From Pyricularia pennisetigena (lineage: Eukaryota > Ascomycota > Sordariomycetes > Magnaporthales > Pyriculariaceae): a stretch of 64,000 nt of DNA. Both the position numbers and the translations under genes were made by a program. The notes beneath the pieces are model-generated. The model saw only the letters and a program-made list of their open reading frames with translations, was not told the origin of the DNA and did not search any database. Where the stretch lies: contig NC_043741.1 in NCBI RefSeq assembly GCF_004337985.1, forward strand, positions 1,864,269-1,928,268, written 5' to 3'. Of the stretch, positions 35,701 to 48,037 are shown piece after piece; the stretch's first letter is position 1, and each line of letters begins with the position of its first letter.

Positions 35701-38700
35701 ATGCAACCGAATCGAGAAGGACTGAGGCTGGCAACGGTGCTACTGGCCGCTGCCAATATTGTCATCCCCATCGCGATTCTAACTTTTGCAAAGGGTTTCT
35801 TTCCGTACAAGCCATCGCTGCCGGGATTGTCCAAGTATGAGGATGTCGAACTGGGACTGGGGCCTACCCCGGATGCACCGTTTGACAAGTTGATTTTCAT
35901 GGTGGTGGACGCATTAAGAAGGTGACTCTCTCACAGGTGCGCCAGCTTTTATGGGATAAACGGTCATGCTCACACTCTGGTGTTTCTTTCTTTAATATAG
36001 CGACTTTGTGTTTTCTAAAGAATCTGGGTTTGAATTTACCCAATCGTAAGGACCACCTACATCACCACCAATCCATCATGATATAGCAATGCGCACATAG
36101 AGCAGAGATACACGCATGTTCTGGTCTTAGTTGATCTGATCTATCATTCTGAACACAAAGCTAACCGGCATTATAGACTTATCCGCAGTGGCAGTGCTAT
36201 TCCATTCACGGCGCATGCAACCTCTCCCACGGTTACCATGCCCAGGATCAAGGCCATTACCACAGGGTCTATTCCATCCTTCCTTGATGTCATTCTCAAC
36301 ATCAACGAGGGTGACGAAAGCTCATCACTGGCTTCTCAAGACACCTGGCTGGCGCAGATGAAAGCAAAGGCGACGGGCAAGCTCGTCATGCATGGAGACG
36401 ATACATGGCTAAAGCTGTTCCCCGGCACCTTCGACCGTGCAGATGGCACTTCCAGCTTTTTTGTGGCTGTATGTCTATGTCTGTTCCTGTGTCGTTTATA
36501 CTAGCAGCAATTATGAACGTGTGGTTTTTTTGGGGGTTTTTTTTTTTTTAACGCTTAACGTGCCTAGGACTTTACCGAAGTGGATAACAATGTGACGCGT
36601 CATATTACTCCGGAACTGAACAATGAAGACTGGAGTACACTGGTCCTCCATTATCTTGGTCTGGACCATATAGGGCACAAAGGCGGTCCGAGAAGGTGAG
36701 TCTGATTTTGGGCTAGGGTAATTCTGGCATGCATGCTGATACTAGTATTGCCAGTCCTTATATGCTTCCAAAGCAGCGCGAAATGGATCACGTCATCAAA
36801 GAGATCTATTCAGCCATCGACTCCAAGCCAGCTCTTCAGTCCACGTTGCTAGTTGTTTGTGGAGATCATGGCATGAATGACGCCGGCAACCATGGAGCCT
36901 CTTCCCCTGGAGAGACTTCCCCGGCGCTTGTCTTCATGTCTCCGAAATTCAAAGCGTTGCAGAATAGCTACACCGCTCCAATGCCGTACAAGGAAGACTT
37001 TAGATACTACAACGTTGTCGAACAGTCTGATATGGCTCCGACGTTAGGAGCTCTCCTTGGCTTCCCTGTACCCAAAAATAACCTGGGTGCACTGATTCCC
37101 GAGTTCTTACCATTCTGGCCTTCTCGTAAGCCCTGATAGCTGTGGATATACTCTTTATGCTCATCACTAACAAGATTCCAGGTCGAGACAAGACCCAACT
37201 GCTGCTGCGCAATGCGCACCAGATTTTAGGCATCGTTGAAGCTACCTATGGGGAAAAGCTATTCACGGGCAGTCTTCCAGAGGAAATCTGTATCCACGGA
37301 AAGTCAGCTATGGGCGCTTTAGCCTGTGAATGGAAGAAAATCCTCGAAGCTGCGGGTGATGAAGTGACGTCTGATCGCGAGTTCGACGCTGAATGGGTGC
37401 CTCGTACTGTTGCTGTAAGTTGCATGGAAGTTGTTATCTCCTTGAGAAGGTCTGCCATCTTTTTATTCTGACTTGGTCTGCTCTGCAGTGGCTTCGAGAA
37501 GCACAGGGCATCATGAGCAGCATGGCCAGCAACTACGACATGCAGAAGCTCAAACTCGGCCAGAGCATGTCTGTCGCAGCAATTGGTCTCACTCTTGGAG
37601 TGCCGTATCTTCTCGGAGACGAACCACGGTCCTACATTCCATTGTCTTTGATCAGAGTGTTTTACAGCATTATGATGTTTGCAAGCAGTTATGTGGAAGA
37701 AGAACACCATTTTTGGTACTGGTTCACCACTGCTTGGCTCGCGTATATCGGATTCAGGCGACTATATTTGTAAGAACTCCGCTCCGCTGCAGCCGCAGCC
37801 CCTGACCTAGAAGCCCATGGAAAGAGATCGCCTACTGACAACGGCCGAAACAGTGGCAGTGCAGGGCTTTCAGCCGGCGAAATCGTGTCTATAATGGTAG
37901 GTCTGTTGGCGATGAGACTCTTGAGAAGCTGGAACCAGACAGGCCAAAAGTTTGCCGGCGATCCGGATATTGTCAAGATCTTCTTGAAGCCACACCCGAC
38001 CCTCCTTTGGACCTTGATACTCGTCACTTATTTCTGGATTTACCGTGAGCTGCTCAGGGGCTTTAGTGGTCTGCCAACACCCATCAACATCACGGGTACC
38101 ACCACAATTGTCCTGGCTGCTTTGTCCTTCAAGCTGGCATTTACATACGAAGAATCCCCCGAGATAGTGCCTGGTTTTGCCCGGACATTACTCAAATTTA
38201 CTGCAGGGGCATCACTATTGAACCGCGCTCGTGTTGTGTTTGTTGGCCTAGCCGTTGGTACTGCCTGGGTGATTTTCTCCATGGTCACCAAGCTTGGCCG
38301 GTCAAAGAAAGCCACAGGTCGGTCTGATCCATTTCTAACCCCGCCGTTTATATAGAACCGTGGAGAACATGGCTCACTGACTGGTTCTGTTTTTATATAG
38401 GCTCCGCAACACTACACCACCTCTTTACCCTCCTCGCCATGACGCAGTCCCGCGCCACCAACGTGCCCCTGTTTCTCATCCTCGACGTCATCTTCAAATT
38501 CATCAGCTCCCAGCCTCTCACGCCAGAGGAGTTATCCACCACAACCCTCCTGCTCCAGTTTGCCACATTCTTTGCCATTGGCGGCACAAACTCCATCTCG
38601 TCCGTCGACCTGTCCAGCGCGTACAATGGCATCTCGGACTTCAACGTCGTCGCCGTCGGCATCCTGACCTTTATCGGCAACTGGGCCGGCCCCATGTACT

Positions 38701-38966
38701 GGACTTTTGCGACAAACACACTGCTGTTACGCAAGACCAAGGCCGGCGCCAGCCTTGTCTTTCCTCGGCACGTCGCCGTGCTGACTATGTTTACTGCAGC
38801 TAGCGTCGGCGCCATCATGGTCGCCTGCACGGTTATGCGCACGCACCTCTTCATCTGGACCGTTTTCTCCCCCAAGTACCTCTACTGCATGGCGTGGGCT
38901 TTTGGTCAGCACTTGGTCGTCAATGTCGGTCTCGGCGGACTGCTGTACTGGCTGGGCTTGCTTTGA
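35701..38966 (+). CDS. GPI7: GPI ethanolamine phosphate transferase 2 (Gpi7/Las21)
   Basis: Nine exons: 35701-35921, 36001-36045, 36177-36468, 36568-36695, 36755-37125, 37182-37414, 37489-37769, 37854-38317 and 38401-38966, encoding 866 residues. An N-terminal membrane anchor (about 9-31) is followed by a luminal alkaline-phosphatase-like domain with FMVVDALRRSDFVF, TSPTVTMPRIKAITTGSIPS (nucleophile Thr), LGLDHIGHKGGPRS and CGDHGMNDAGNHG (D266, H267), which bind the catalytic zinc ions. The C-terminal half holds many membrane helices. Gpi7 adds ethanolamine phosphate to the second mannose of the GPI anchor in the endoplasmic reticulum and affects cell wall protein attachment. The length is close to yeast Gpi7. 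All exon joins keep the frame. Confidence 0.94.
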
Positions 38967-39248
38967 GCTTGCTGCTCTGGGTATGGCTTTTTTTTTTTTT
39001 TGTCTTCTCTTGTTTCTCTTCTTCTCTCCATTTACGTTGCCCAGATCTCTTATGTACATTAGAAATTCATAGCTAGATTTCATGTTTGATAGATGGTTTA
39101 CTGATATACAAAAAATCCCAAAAAGATAAAACCGGCAAAAGATGGCCCATGAAGCGAGGGGTTTTACGACGGAAAAAAAGGTATTTGAACCAGACTAGCT
39201 GAACCAAAAAAAAAAATACTAGGTAAACTACCTGGCCAACCCGCATGA

Positions 39249-41534
39249 CTATCGCTTTCCTTTCCGTACCTCTGCCTTCTTCTTGCGCATCATCCTCTTG
39301 CGACCTATGATCTGCTGCCTCATTGCCAATTTTTTACCCGCCGACTTTGAAGGCTTCTCGCCTTCTCCCTCCAGCATCTCCTCCTGGGCCCTGTCGGAAC
39401 GAGTCTTTGTGGCATCATCCTTGATTTTGCTGTCGTCGCCTGTTTTCAGCTGAGGCTTGGCCGCATCTGTCCTAGCCAGACCCCTTGCCCTATCCTGAGC
39501 TGCGCTCCGCCTGGCAACGACGTTTGCATTCTCGATGGCAAACTCGACAATGAGTCGCGTGGCCTTCTTGCCGGTGCCGCCCTCGACGGCGTGGCCGTTC
39601 AGCCAGCGCGCACCCATCAAAGCCCATCTGTGTGACGAGTACTCGATGAAGCCGTAGCCTCTGCTCTTGGCACCGGCGTCGGCGGGGGCGCCCTTTCTAG
39701 GCTCGGCCACCTTGGAACCGTCTTTGCTTTCAAACACGACCTTTGCCTGCGATACGACACCGCTACGCTTCAGCTTACGCTTGTGCTCGGCTTCCTTGCC
39801 CGTTCGGGCAGCCCGTCTCGACTCCTCCTTGGAGAGGGGTTGACGCTTGCCCGCCTTGACGTCAGTGGCAAATCCCACGACGGCCTGTCGCGCCAGGGCC
39901 TTGAGGTCCTTGGATGTCATGCTGCGGGGGATGTTGCGGATGGCCAACCGCGTCAAGCTCAGGTGCAGACTAGGGTTGCTCTCGATCATCTTCTTGCGCT
40001 GCTTCGCGCTGGCTTCCCTCATCTGGATCTCGGATTGAGGGAGCTGGTTGTATATGGGTGAGTCCGGGCGTATCTGGCCCTCGTTCAACAAAAACAGTCG
40101 TCTCTTGTCCTTCTCCTCCGAGTCGCGCGCCGCCGCAGCCTCGGACGTGAGCTGTTGCGCCTCTCCCTTGCTCAGTGCCTTGGACACCTGCAGAATACGG
40201 CCTTCCAGAGTGTACTTGCCACTCATATCCACTGTCTCGTCTTGGAGGACGGAATGCTTGGACAGCGTTGGAGCAGGCCGGTATTTAGGCGCAGCCCTAA
40301 GGCACGACTCTGCATCATCGGTGTTGAAGAAACAAACGAAACCCTTGCCAGCCGACTTTTGGGTGGCATGATCCATGACGACTCTGGCATACCTCACGGC
40401 GCCGAAGTGTGCAAAGTGCTCTTTGAGCTGCTCATCGGTTGTGGTGAACGGTAGGTTCCGTATGAAGAGTGTGCTAGAATTGTCTGTCGTCTGCGCCTTT
40501 TTCTTGGCAGATTCCGCATCCTCCTCCTCCTCGTCGTCGTTCACATTTGCCCCTCCTTCCTCTTCATCTTCGTCATCCTCATCGTCGCTCTTCTTATCTT
40601 CGTCATCATCCTCGTCGCTTTCATCCTCATCTTCTAGATTGTCACCCTGGTTGGCGAAGAAGTTCTTGAGATCTTCGTCCTCGTCAAAGTCATCATCCCC
40701 TTTCGATTTTGTTTTTGTACTGGCTTGATCGGCCTTGCTGTTTGCCTTGGCGTCGGCCTCCTTGGTCTTTGCCTTCTTGGGTGTGTCAGAATCATCGTCG
40801 TTCTGCTGCTGCTTCTCCCAAGTAGCCTTGTCGACAGCCCAATCAACGGCGATAGTTCTTCCGTCAACTTCCTTGCCATTCAGACCCTCGATTGCCTTTT
40901 CTGCATTCTTCCTCCCCCGAAGGGTCACAAAGCCAAAACCCGACAGCTTGCCTTTGGAGTTGGGCAAATCGGAAAATCGGACCTTTCCATAACTTTGGAA
41001 GAGAGCCGAGAGCTGGTCCTTGGTCTTGATGCTCCATGGCAAGTTCCGTATGATCAACTTGGGTGGCTTGCGATCCTCGGCCTCCTCTTCCTCCCTTTTG
41101 CGCTTCTCGGCAGCGAGTGGCGTTTCAACAGCAACGCCGGCCTTTGTTGCGGCACGATGTCTCGGCTCCGCGATTTCCAGCCTCATACGGCGACCGTCTA
41201 TCAGGTGGTTGTCAAGCTTCTCCTTGGCCTGTAGCGCATCCTCGGCGTCAGTAAAGGTGACGAAACCATATCCGCGAGGGGTCTTTGTCTTTTGGTCAAG
41301 GACAACAGTGGCGTGCTTGACGGGAAAGTGTTGCGAAAAGAGTTCGGTCAAAGTCTCGCTGGTGGCGCTGGGGGGCAGAGATCGCACGAAGAGTGAGCGG
41401 CGCTCTTCAACTCGGGCTTTCTTGGTAGGAGGTGCGGCAGTGGTGGTTCCTGGGACTTCTGCGGCGGACGCAATTGCTTGCTCCTGGATTGCCTCGGCCT
41501 CTCTACGCCTTTTTTGGCTCCCAGACTTGGCCAT
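39249..41534 (-). CDS. NOP4: Nucleolar RNA-binding protein Nop4 (RBM28)
   Basis: A single exon of 761 residues. Four RRM domains are visible: RRM1 from about 47 (SLFVRSLPPS, RGYGFVTF), RRM2 from about 158 (KLIIRNLPWS, SGFGFVTL), RRM3 from about 354 (STLFIRNLPF, GKGFVCFF) and a divergent RRM4 from about 528 (TRLAIRNIPR, RGYGFIEY). Between RRM2 and RRM3 lies a strongly acidic stretch (about 281-342) that is mostly Asp and Glu. The C-terminus is basic (MRKKKAEVRKGKR). Nop4 binds pre-rRNA in the nucleolus and is needed for 27S pre-rRNA processing to 60S subunits. The lack of introns over 2.3 kb contrasts with its neighbours. It is divergent from the condensin gene with 0.66 kb between. Confidence 0.94.
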   Translation of the reverse strand: MAKSGSQKRRREAEAIQEQAIASAAEVPGTTTAAPPTKKARVEERRSLFVRSLPPSATSETLTELFSQHFPVKHATVVLDQKTKTPRGYGFVTFTDAEDALQAKEKLDNHLIDGRRMRLEIAEPRHRAATKAGVAVETPLAAEKRKREEEEAEDRKPPKLIIRNLPWSIKTKDQLSALFQSYGKVRFSDLPNSKGKLSGFGFVTLRGRKNAEKAIEGLNGKEVDGRTIAVDWAVDKATWEKQQQNDDDSDTPKKAKTKEADAKANSKADQASTKTKSKGDDDFDEDEDLKNFFANQGDNLEDEDESDEDDDEDKKSDDEDDEDEEEGGANVNDDEEEEDAESAKKKAQTTDNSSTLFIRNLPFTTTDEQLKEHFAHFGAVRYARVVMDHATQKSAGKGFVCFFNTDDAESCLRAAPKYRPAPTLSKHSVLQDETVDMSGKYTLEGRILQVSKALSKGEAQQLTSEAAAARDSEEKDKRRLFLLNEGQIRPDSPIYNQLPQSEIQMREASAKQRKKMIESNPSLHLSLTRLAIRNIPRSMTSKDLKALARQAVVGFATDVKAGKRQPLSKEESRRAARTGKEAEHKRKLKRSGVVSQAKVVFESKDGSKVAEPRKGAPADAGAKSRGYGFIEYSSHRWALMGARWLNGHAVEGGTGKKATRLIVEFAIENANVVARRSAAQDRARGLARTDAAKPQLKTGDDSKIKDDATKTRSDRAQEEMLEGEGEKPSKSAGKKLAMRQQIIGRKRMMRKKKAEVRKGKR

Positions 41535-42195
41535 GGTCGAAAGTTTTCCAGTGGAGTGAGTTGTACTTGGCGTGGATAGAGTTCCTTACAAACTCGTGCA
41601 CTACCTTTGATGTTCCTCCCAGTAGCTGATGAAGCCGCTGCCAGAGAAAAAAAAAGTTCCCCAGTGAGTGGGTCAAGCTTGTCGATAAAGCTTGTATGCG
41701 GTGCAATCAACACGTGTAAAGTGGGGTGGGACCCTTGCTGTCTTTGTTCACAGGTACAGAGGTTGAAGCCCGTTGGTGAGGGGCATTCCATATGCGCTAG
41801 TCCTAATCGAGGACTTTGTTGACAAACATCACCGTTAATATTCATTCAATCCGCCTCCCGTTTTGCAACCGCGTAACTGAGTTGACGACAACGCGCTTCG
41901 ACATACCAAATTCAATTCGATTTTTAGCATCCAGACGATGATTGGTAACACCCTGAATTCATCAAATAACAATTTTGATCTCCGTTTATTCTTGAGAGAC
42001 TACAAATTATAATCTAACCACATTCGACGTCTGATTTTATGCGAAAAGCGGTGGTAGACAGCCGACGGATCAACTTCACCCACGCGGACCTTGGCAACCA
42101 TTCAAATCTGCGACGCCTTCTTTTTCGCCTCTTTTCAGTCTCTTAGAGCTAGAGATATACTTTTTTAGATATCAGATACAGTCAGAAGCTACCTC
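41535..42195. other. Divergent promoter region of NOP4 and YCG1
   Basis: No gene seen in 661 bases; shared promoter space for two cell-growth genes. Confidence 0.6.
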
Positions 42196-45100
42196 ATGCC
42201 GGCGCGTGCATCTACGCGATCGACGCGGACCAGCGGGGTCTCGCACAAGTCATCGTCGGCAACCCTCAACCCGAGAGCGTCGCATGCATCAAGGATATCT
42301 ACTACCAGCATCGACCTCCCCGAAGAAACACCAGACAATGCGCTCCGTCACCAAATTGCAGCAGTATTCCGCGATGCTCAGCGCACGACTGCAGCGCATC
42401 GAAAGCTTGCAGTAACGCTCCGCAAGATCCAGGAGGCATGTTGCTATGAGCCGACAAGCAGCAAAACCTCGGCCGCATCCGAATTTGGCGAGGATGACTT
42501 CAACGCTGAGGTCGCGAGATGTGTGCTGCGAATCATGCCGGTCAAGAAGACGGAGAGTGCGGGTGAGAAAGTGGTCAAGTTTCTCGCCTTTTTCTTGCCG
42601 CACGCCATCGCCAAGGACAACGAACTGCTGGGCGAGGTGGATGAAGATGCAAGCACAATGCCTGAGACACCAACGACAAGGCTCATGGGTCATCTGATGG
42701 ACACTATCCTGCCTCTTCTATCGGCCAAGGACAAGTACGTCCGGTACAGGTCCACCCAGCTCGTCTCCCAGATCATCAACTCCTTGGATGCCATAGACGA
42801 CGACCTCTTCCAAAAGCTGCGATACGGGCTGCTCAAGAGGATCCGAGACAAGGAAGCCATGGTTCGCACCCAGGCCGTCCTTGGACTAGGTCGCCTTGCA
42901 GGCAACCAGATGGAAGCGGAACCAAACTCCGATGATAGCGACGATGATGCTAGCACTGAGCTGCTGCCTAAGCTGCTCGAGGTCCTCCAAAACGACCCTA
43001 GCGCCGATGTACGACGCTCGCTGCTGGTGAACCTGCCAATCTTACCCAACACACTGCCTTTCCTGCTCGAAAGGGCGCGGGATTCAGATGCGCTCACGCG
43101 ACGCGCCGTATACTCACGACTGCTTCCTGCCTTGGGAGACTTCCGGCATTTGTCACTTTCGATGCGCGAGAAGCTTCTTCGGTGGGGCCTTCGGGACAGG
43201 GACGAAAACGTGCGCAAGGCAGCCGGCCGGCTGTTCCGTGAGCGTTGGATCGAGGACTGCGTTGGTCCCCCTGAGGAAACAGAAGAGGGCCAGCCGGCTC
43301 AGCCAGCCGCCCCGAACTTTGATGGGCTGCTAGAGCTGCTTGAACGTATCGACGTCGTTAACTCTGGTGTCGAAAACGGCGTTGCCCTCGAGGCTATGAA
43401 GGGTTTCTGGGAGGGACGACCGGATTACCGGGATGCGGCGTGCTTTGACGACAACTTTTGGGAGACGCTTTCGGCCGAGTCTGTCTTTATGGCCCGCAGC
43501 TTCAACCAGTTTTGCCGGACAGAGGGCAATGGCAGGTACGAGTCTCTGGTGGAGGAGAAGCTACCCGAGGTTACGAAGCTCGCTTTCTACCTGGAGCGAT
43601 ATATCAAGGTCCTGATCGATGCCATCAAGAGAGTGGAGGAGCAAGAGGTTGGGGAGGACGAGGACGAAGAAGACACGGTCGAGCAGGAGTTCATCGTCGA
43701 GCAATTGCTACAAATTGCACTGACGCTTGACTACTCGGACGAGGTCGGTCGTAGGAAGATGTTTGCCCTCCTCCGCCAGACCCTTTCCATCCCGGAGCTG
43801 CCGGACGAGGTCACCAAGCTCACAGTAGACGTGCTGCGCGATATCTGCGCCCCAGACGCTGCTGGGGAGCGTGAGTTCTGCAGTGTGGTCCTCGAGGCTG
43901 TGGCCGACGTGCACGACACCATTGTCGACGATATGGGTGGTGATGAAGATGAGAGCTTCCATTCGGCGCGTTCCGAGGTCAGCAGTGACGGCACGCCCAC
44001 CAAGGGTGGCAAGCCTGGCAAGGACGCCGACTTGTCCGAGGAGGAAAAGCAAGAAAAGCTGATCAAGGAGCTCATGATAAACCTGAAATGTCTGCACATT
44101 GTGCAGTGCATGCTTGCCAATGTTTCGGGAAGCTTGCAGTCCAACGACTCACTGGTCTCAATGCTCAACAACCTCGTCGTACCAGCAGTACGCAGCCATG
44201 AAGTTCCCGTTCGGGAACGAGGACTGGTTTGCCTGGGTCTGTGTTCTCTGCTTGATCGGTCGCTCGCCGAAGAGAACCTTACTTTGTTTATGACGTTTTT
44301 TAGCAAGGGGCACGCAGAGCTTCAAATCACCTCCCTTCACATCCTTACCGATATCCTGAACGTGCATGGTGCTCAGCTCCTCTCGGCCAACCCAGCTCTC
44401 CAGAAGGTATACGTCAAGGCATTGCGAGGCGCCGGCAAATCGCCCGAGGTACAAGCAGCCGCAACGATTGCCGTTTCCAAGCTGCTGCTGGGCAGGGTGG
44501 TTACCGATCCCGAGGCATCAGCAGAGCTGCTAAAGACGCTGGTGGTTGCCTATTTCGAACCTTCGAGCTCCGGTAACCAGAGCGTTAGGCAAGCGCTCAA
44601 CTACTTCCTCCCGGTCTTCTGCTACTCGCGGGCCGAGAACCAGGATTTGATGCGGACGGTCGCGCTCGACGCCCTCCACACGCTCTTCAACGTGCGGGAG
44701 GGCTACGATGACGACGAGGCGGACATTGGCGACGAGATGGTGAGCATGAGCACCATTGGCGCCTGTCTGGTGGACTGGACCGATCCGCGCAAATGCTATT
44801 CGGCAGGTATTCTGGGCGACGCAGAGAAGAAGGCTGTCAGTGGCGATATTCACCTTGACTTTGCCTGCGATATCCTTGCCAAGCTCGGGAGCAGCATCAG
44901 CAGTAAGTCTTTTTTTTTTTTTTTTTTTTTTTTTTGTCTCATAGCAAGTTGTATATGTGATGCGAAAGACCAAACGATACTTGAACTGACACCCACAAAG
45001 AGGAAGAAAAGAAGATCGTAGCCGCCCTGCTCGGAAAGCTCTACGTGTCTCCGACATCCACCGATGAGAAGATCAGGGAAACGTATGCACAAATGTCCGA

Positions 45101-45401
45101 AGCCGTCGAGAGCCAGCTCGTCTCGGACACAACGGGCCGCAACGCCCTGTACAAGATTCACGTTGCTCTGGGCAAGATCGTCAACAACCTCGATCAGCAA
45201 CAGCAGCAGATGGAGGGTTATGGCAGACGAAGCATGAGCAGGAGCACATCTGTCGGTCTCGAGGATAGAACCATTGTTCCCGAGGACAAGACTATCACGA
45301 TGGAGACGGACATCAAGGAGGAGGACGAGGGCAGTGACGAGGGGACCGTCGTCCACAGGGCCGAGACAGAGTCTTTCACCGAGGGAGAAACCGAGTTGTA
45401 A
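42196..45401 (+). CDS. YCG1: Condensin complex subunit 3 (Ycg1/Cnd3, CAP-G)
   Basis: Two exons, 42196-44902 and 45001-45401, encode 1035 residues. The sequence is a HEAT-repeat solenoid: LPLLSAKDKYVRYRSTQLVS, LKRIRDKEAMVRTQAVLGLG, LLRWGLRDRDENVRKAAGRL and later VRSHEVPVRERGLVCLGLCS are recognisable repeats of the non-SMC condensin HEAT subunit CAP-G. Acidic inserts interrupt the solenoid (near 240 and 500-515). The last 60 residues are acidic and probably disordered. Ycg1 with Brn1 binds DNA in condensin and compacts mitotic chromosomes. The single intron near the 3' end contains a T26 run (44910-44935) right after its GTAAGT. Length matches yeast Ycg1 (about 1000 residues). Confidence 0.93.
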
Positions 45402-45872
45402 TTTTGCAACATTGTGTCACGCTTTGAATGGTTCTTGTTTTGTTGAAATGATGTTATGAGCTGGGTTTGGATTGAACCAAGTGTCCCTGTTGCATTTTTG
45501 CACCTGGGTCGGGTCGGGTTGTTTCGTTTGGACACATGTAATGACTGGGTTGGGCAGAGTCAATGTTTGTACCGGGTTTTAACGTAGCCGAGTGGCTGCT
45601 TTTTCATCATCTCTTGCTAATTCCAAACCACATGATCACGGGTCCTGCTGAAAGAAGAAAAATAATGATGACTTCATGTTCTTTTCTTGAAAATGTGCTA
45701 TGTTGTAGACTTACAAACAAATTGAGTTTTTTTTTCTTGTTGGCTGGCGCAATCACCAGTGTTCTCAACGCGCCTGAACCGCTGCAGGAAATCTAGCTCT
45801 ATTACTTCCAGTATGATACACAAGATTGGTGGGAGGGAAATTTTGGAACAAAATCATGGACCGTCGTCCCTT
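45402..45872. other. Convergent intergenic region between YCG1 and PDX1
   Basis: Two 3' UTRs; no gene seen. Confidence 0.6.
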
Positions 45873-47328
45873 TTACAACAGTAACCTTGCCGGCTCGTTC
45901 TCCAACACAACCTTGATTCTTTCAAGGAAAACCTTGGCGCGCTTCTCCTCCGTTTTCGGCACATTGAGGCTGAACAGAGGCACATCGGCATCGGTCACAT
46001 TGAACTCGGCCGAAGGCTGCACAGCCGGCTTCCTAGCCGTGGTGGCTGTCCCAGACAGGATGTCGATAATGTCGGCCTGCTGGCGGCTGCTGGAGAAGGC
46101 GGGCTGTGCGACAGGAGCGGCAGGGGATGAGATCATGGGGAAGTAACGGCCGCGGGTGGCGCCGTGCCCGGCCCGAGGAAGACCCAGAAGGTCGTTGAAG
46201 AGGTCGTCGGCCGAAGGATTGCGGGTCGGTGCCGGGAGGCCTTCGTTGGCGATGTCTGCTGCTCGCTCGATGAAGGTGGCCAGAGGCAGGTTGACGGCCA
46301 GGTTCTTGTAGACCTTACGGTGCGCGTGGAACGCAGCCTCCAGCGACACGGGGAGGCTGACCTGAACCTGCTCTATTCTGGGAGCAGGCGTCTCAGCGGC
46401 GGCAGCCTTTGTCTCCTCCTTGGCAGGCGGCGGAGCCGGTTTTACTATCTTGATGTTGCTGAGGTCCAGATGTGAAAGCCTCTCGAACATCTCCGAGATG
46501 GTCGAGGGCGTCTTCTGGTTGATGGTGCCAAGGTAGGCCAGGACGTCACCCTTGAGCAGGCGACCATTGGGGCCCGAAGGCGTCATCTCCGCCAGTGCCG
46601 CCTCGTCCAGGCCCTTCTCCTTGATGAGGTGGGCCACTGACGGCAGCAGGGGGTACTTCTGTTTGGGCGCCTTGCCGTCGCCGGCAGCCTTGGCCGCCGA
46701 CTGGGTAGGCTGTGCTGGCACCGAGTCGTTGGGCGGAGGAGCCGAACCGCCGCCATAAGTCGACGAGCCTTGGGGCTTGTCCTCCTTTGCATCGTCCTTG
46801 GCGCCAGACTCATCCTCGGCGGGGATCTCAAGGGTCGAGATGTCGTCACCCTCCTCAGCAAGGACGGCGATGCGGGCACCAACCTTGACTGCCTTTGCAC
46901 CGTCGCCCTGCAAGATCTTCATGACGACGCCCTCCTCCTGTGCCTCGACGTCCATGGTGGCCTTGTCGGTCTCGATCTCGAGCAGGACATCGCCGGCCTG
47001 GAACTTGTCGCCCTCCTTGACGCGCCACGTCGCGATGTTTCCCTCGGTCATGGTCGGCGATAGGGCTGGCATGGTGAAGTTCTGTGCTGCCAGGGCGGCG
47101 GTCGAGGTCCTGAAGTCTATTTTGCAGTTTTGCAAAATGGGGGTTTGGTCAGCTAGCTGTACATGCCAAAGACTCCATAGCATCTCGACCAAGAATGGAC
47201 GACTCGACTACGGGGACCAGGTCACATCAGGACATACCTCTTCGTGCGACCGTAGACTGCGCGAGCCTCCGTCCGCCGACTTGTCCCGCCCTGCCGGACA
47301 GGCGGCCGAGTGAAGCTAATGATGCCAT
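45873..47328 (-). CDS. PDX1: Pyruvate dehydrogenase complex protein X (E3-binding protein)
   Basis: Two exons, 47328-47238 and 47116-45873, encode 444 residues. The N-terminus MASLASLGRLSGRAGQVGGR with many Arg and Ser and no acidic residues is a mitochondrial leader. The lipoyl domain follows (MPALSPTMTEGNIATWRVKE, EIETDKATMDVE with the lipoylated Lys in DKA), then a Pro/Ala linker and a peripheral-subunit-binding domain (LLPSVAHLIKEKGLDEAALA, GPNGRLLKGDVLAYL). The C-terminal part is short and diverged and lacks the HxxxDG active site of the E2 acyltransferase, so this is protein X rather than E2. It anchors dihydrolipoamide dehydrogenase (E3) in the complex in the mitochondrial matrix. Confidence 0.92.
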
Positions 47329-48037
47329 CCTGCAATTGCGGCAGCGGGACTTTGACGGTTGAAAAAGTCAATTGCACAAACGGCCGGATAGGTTGGAGCT
47401 TCAACTGCTGTTGCTGCTGCTGCTTGCTGCTTGCTTGCTGCTGCTATTTCGGACCAAACGTTGGAGTAGCTGCGGGCGTGCTGCGAACCAAAAATGTTGG
47501 GCGAATTCGGACGGCCCCACTTTAATCCTTTTGCTTTTGGGACGCTCGACGACGTTTGGTTCGTCCAATGCGTTTATGGAAACAAGAGCCTCTTTGCCGT
47601 TTTTTTTTTTTTTTTTTTTTTTATAACAAACCAAAATGTCGCATAATAGAAATACTCCGATGTAGCTTGCGATCTACCAAGTACCTGCAAACACACTCAT
47701 CAGTAGTATCTGAAACTCCGGCCTTTTTTTTTTTTTTTTTTTTTTTTTTCTGAACGCGAATCCGTATCTACGTAGTTTGAGACCAGACCTTGCGCGAGTA
47801 CTGTTGAGTATCCGCTAAAATGATCTTTGACACACAATAAGCTTGGCCATACGATACAATGTGAAAAGCAAATTACTACAAGAAGATTATATACCGAAGT
47901 AAGGACAGAACGCTTCCCAACTGGAGCCATATCAACCAACATGCTGCTCGCTCAGACAATCGCTAGCCGCCCTATGAGAAACAAGCCAACAAGAAGAGGG
48001 GAAAAAAAAAAAACCAAAACCAAAGAGAAACAGTCAA
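47329..48037. other. PDX1 promoter region with homopolymers
   Basis: No gene seen. A CTG/CTTG-rich stretch lies at about 47404-47447, a T23 run at 47600-47622 and a T26 run at 47724-47749. Confidence 0.65.
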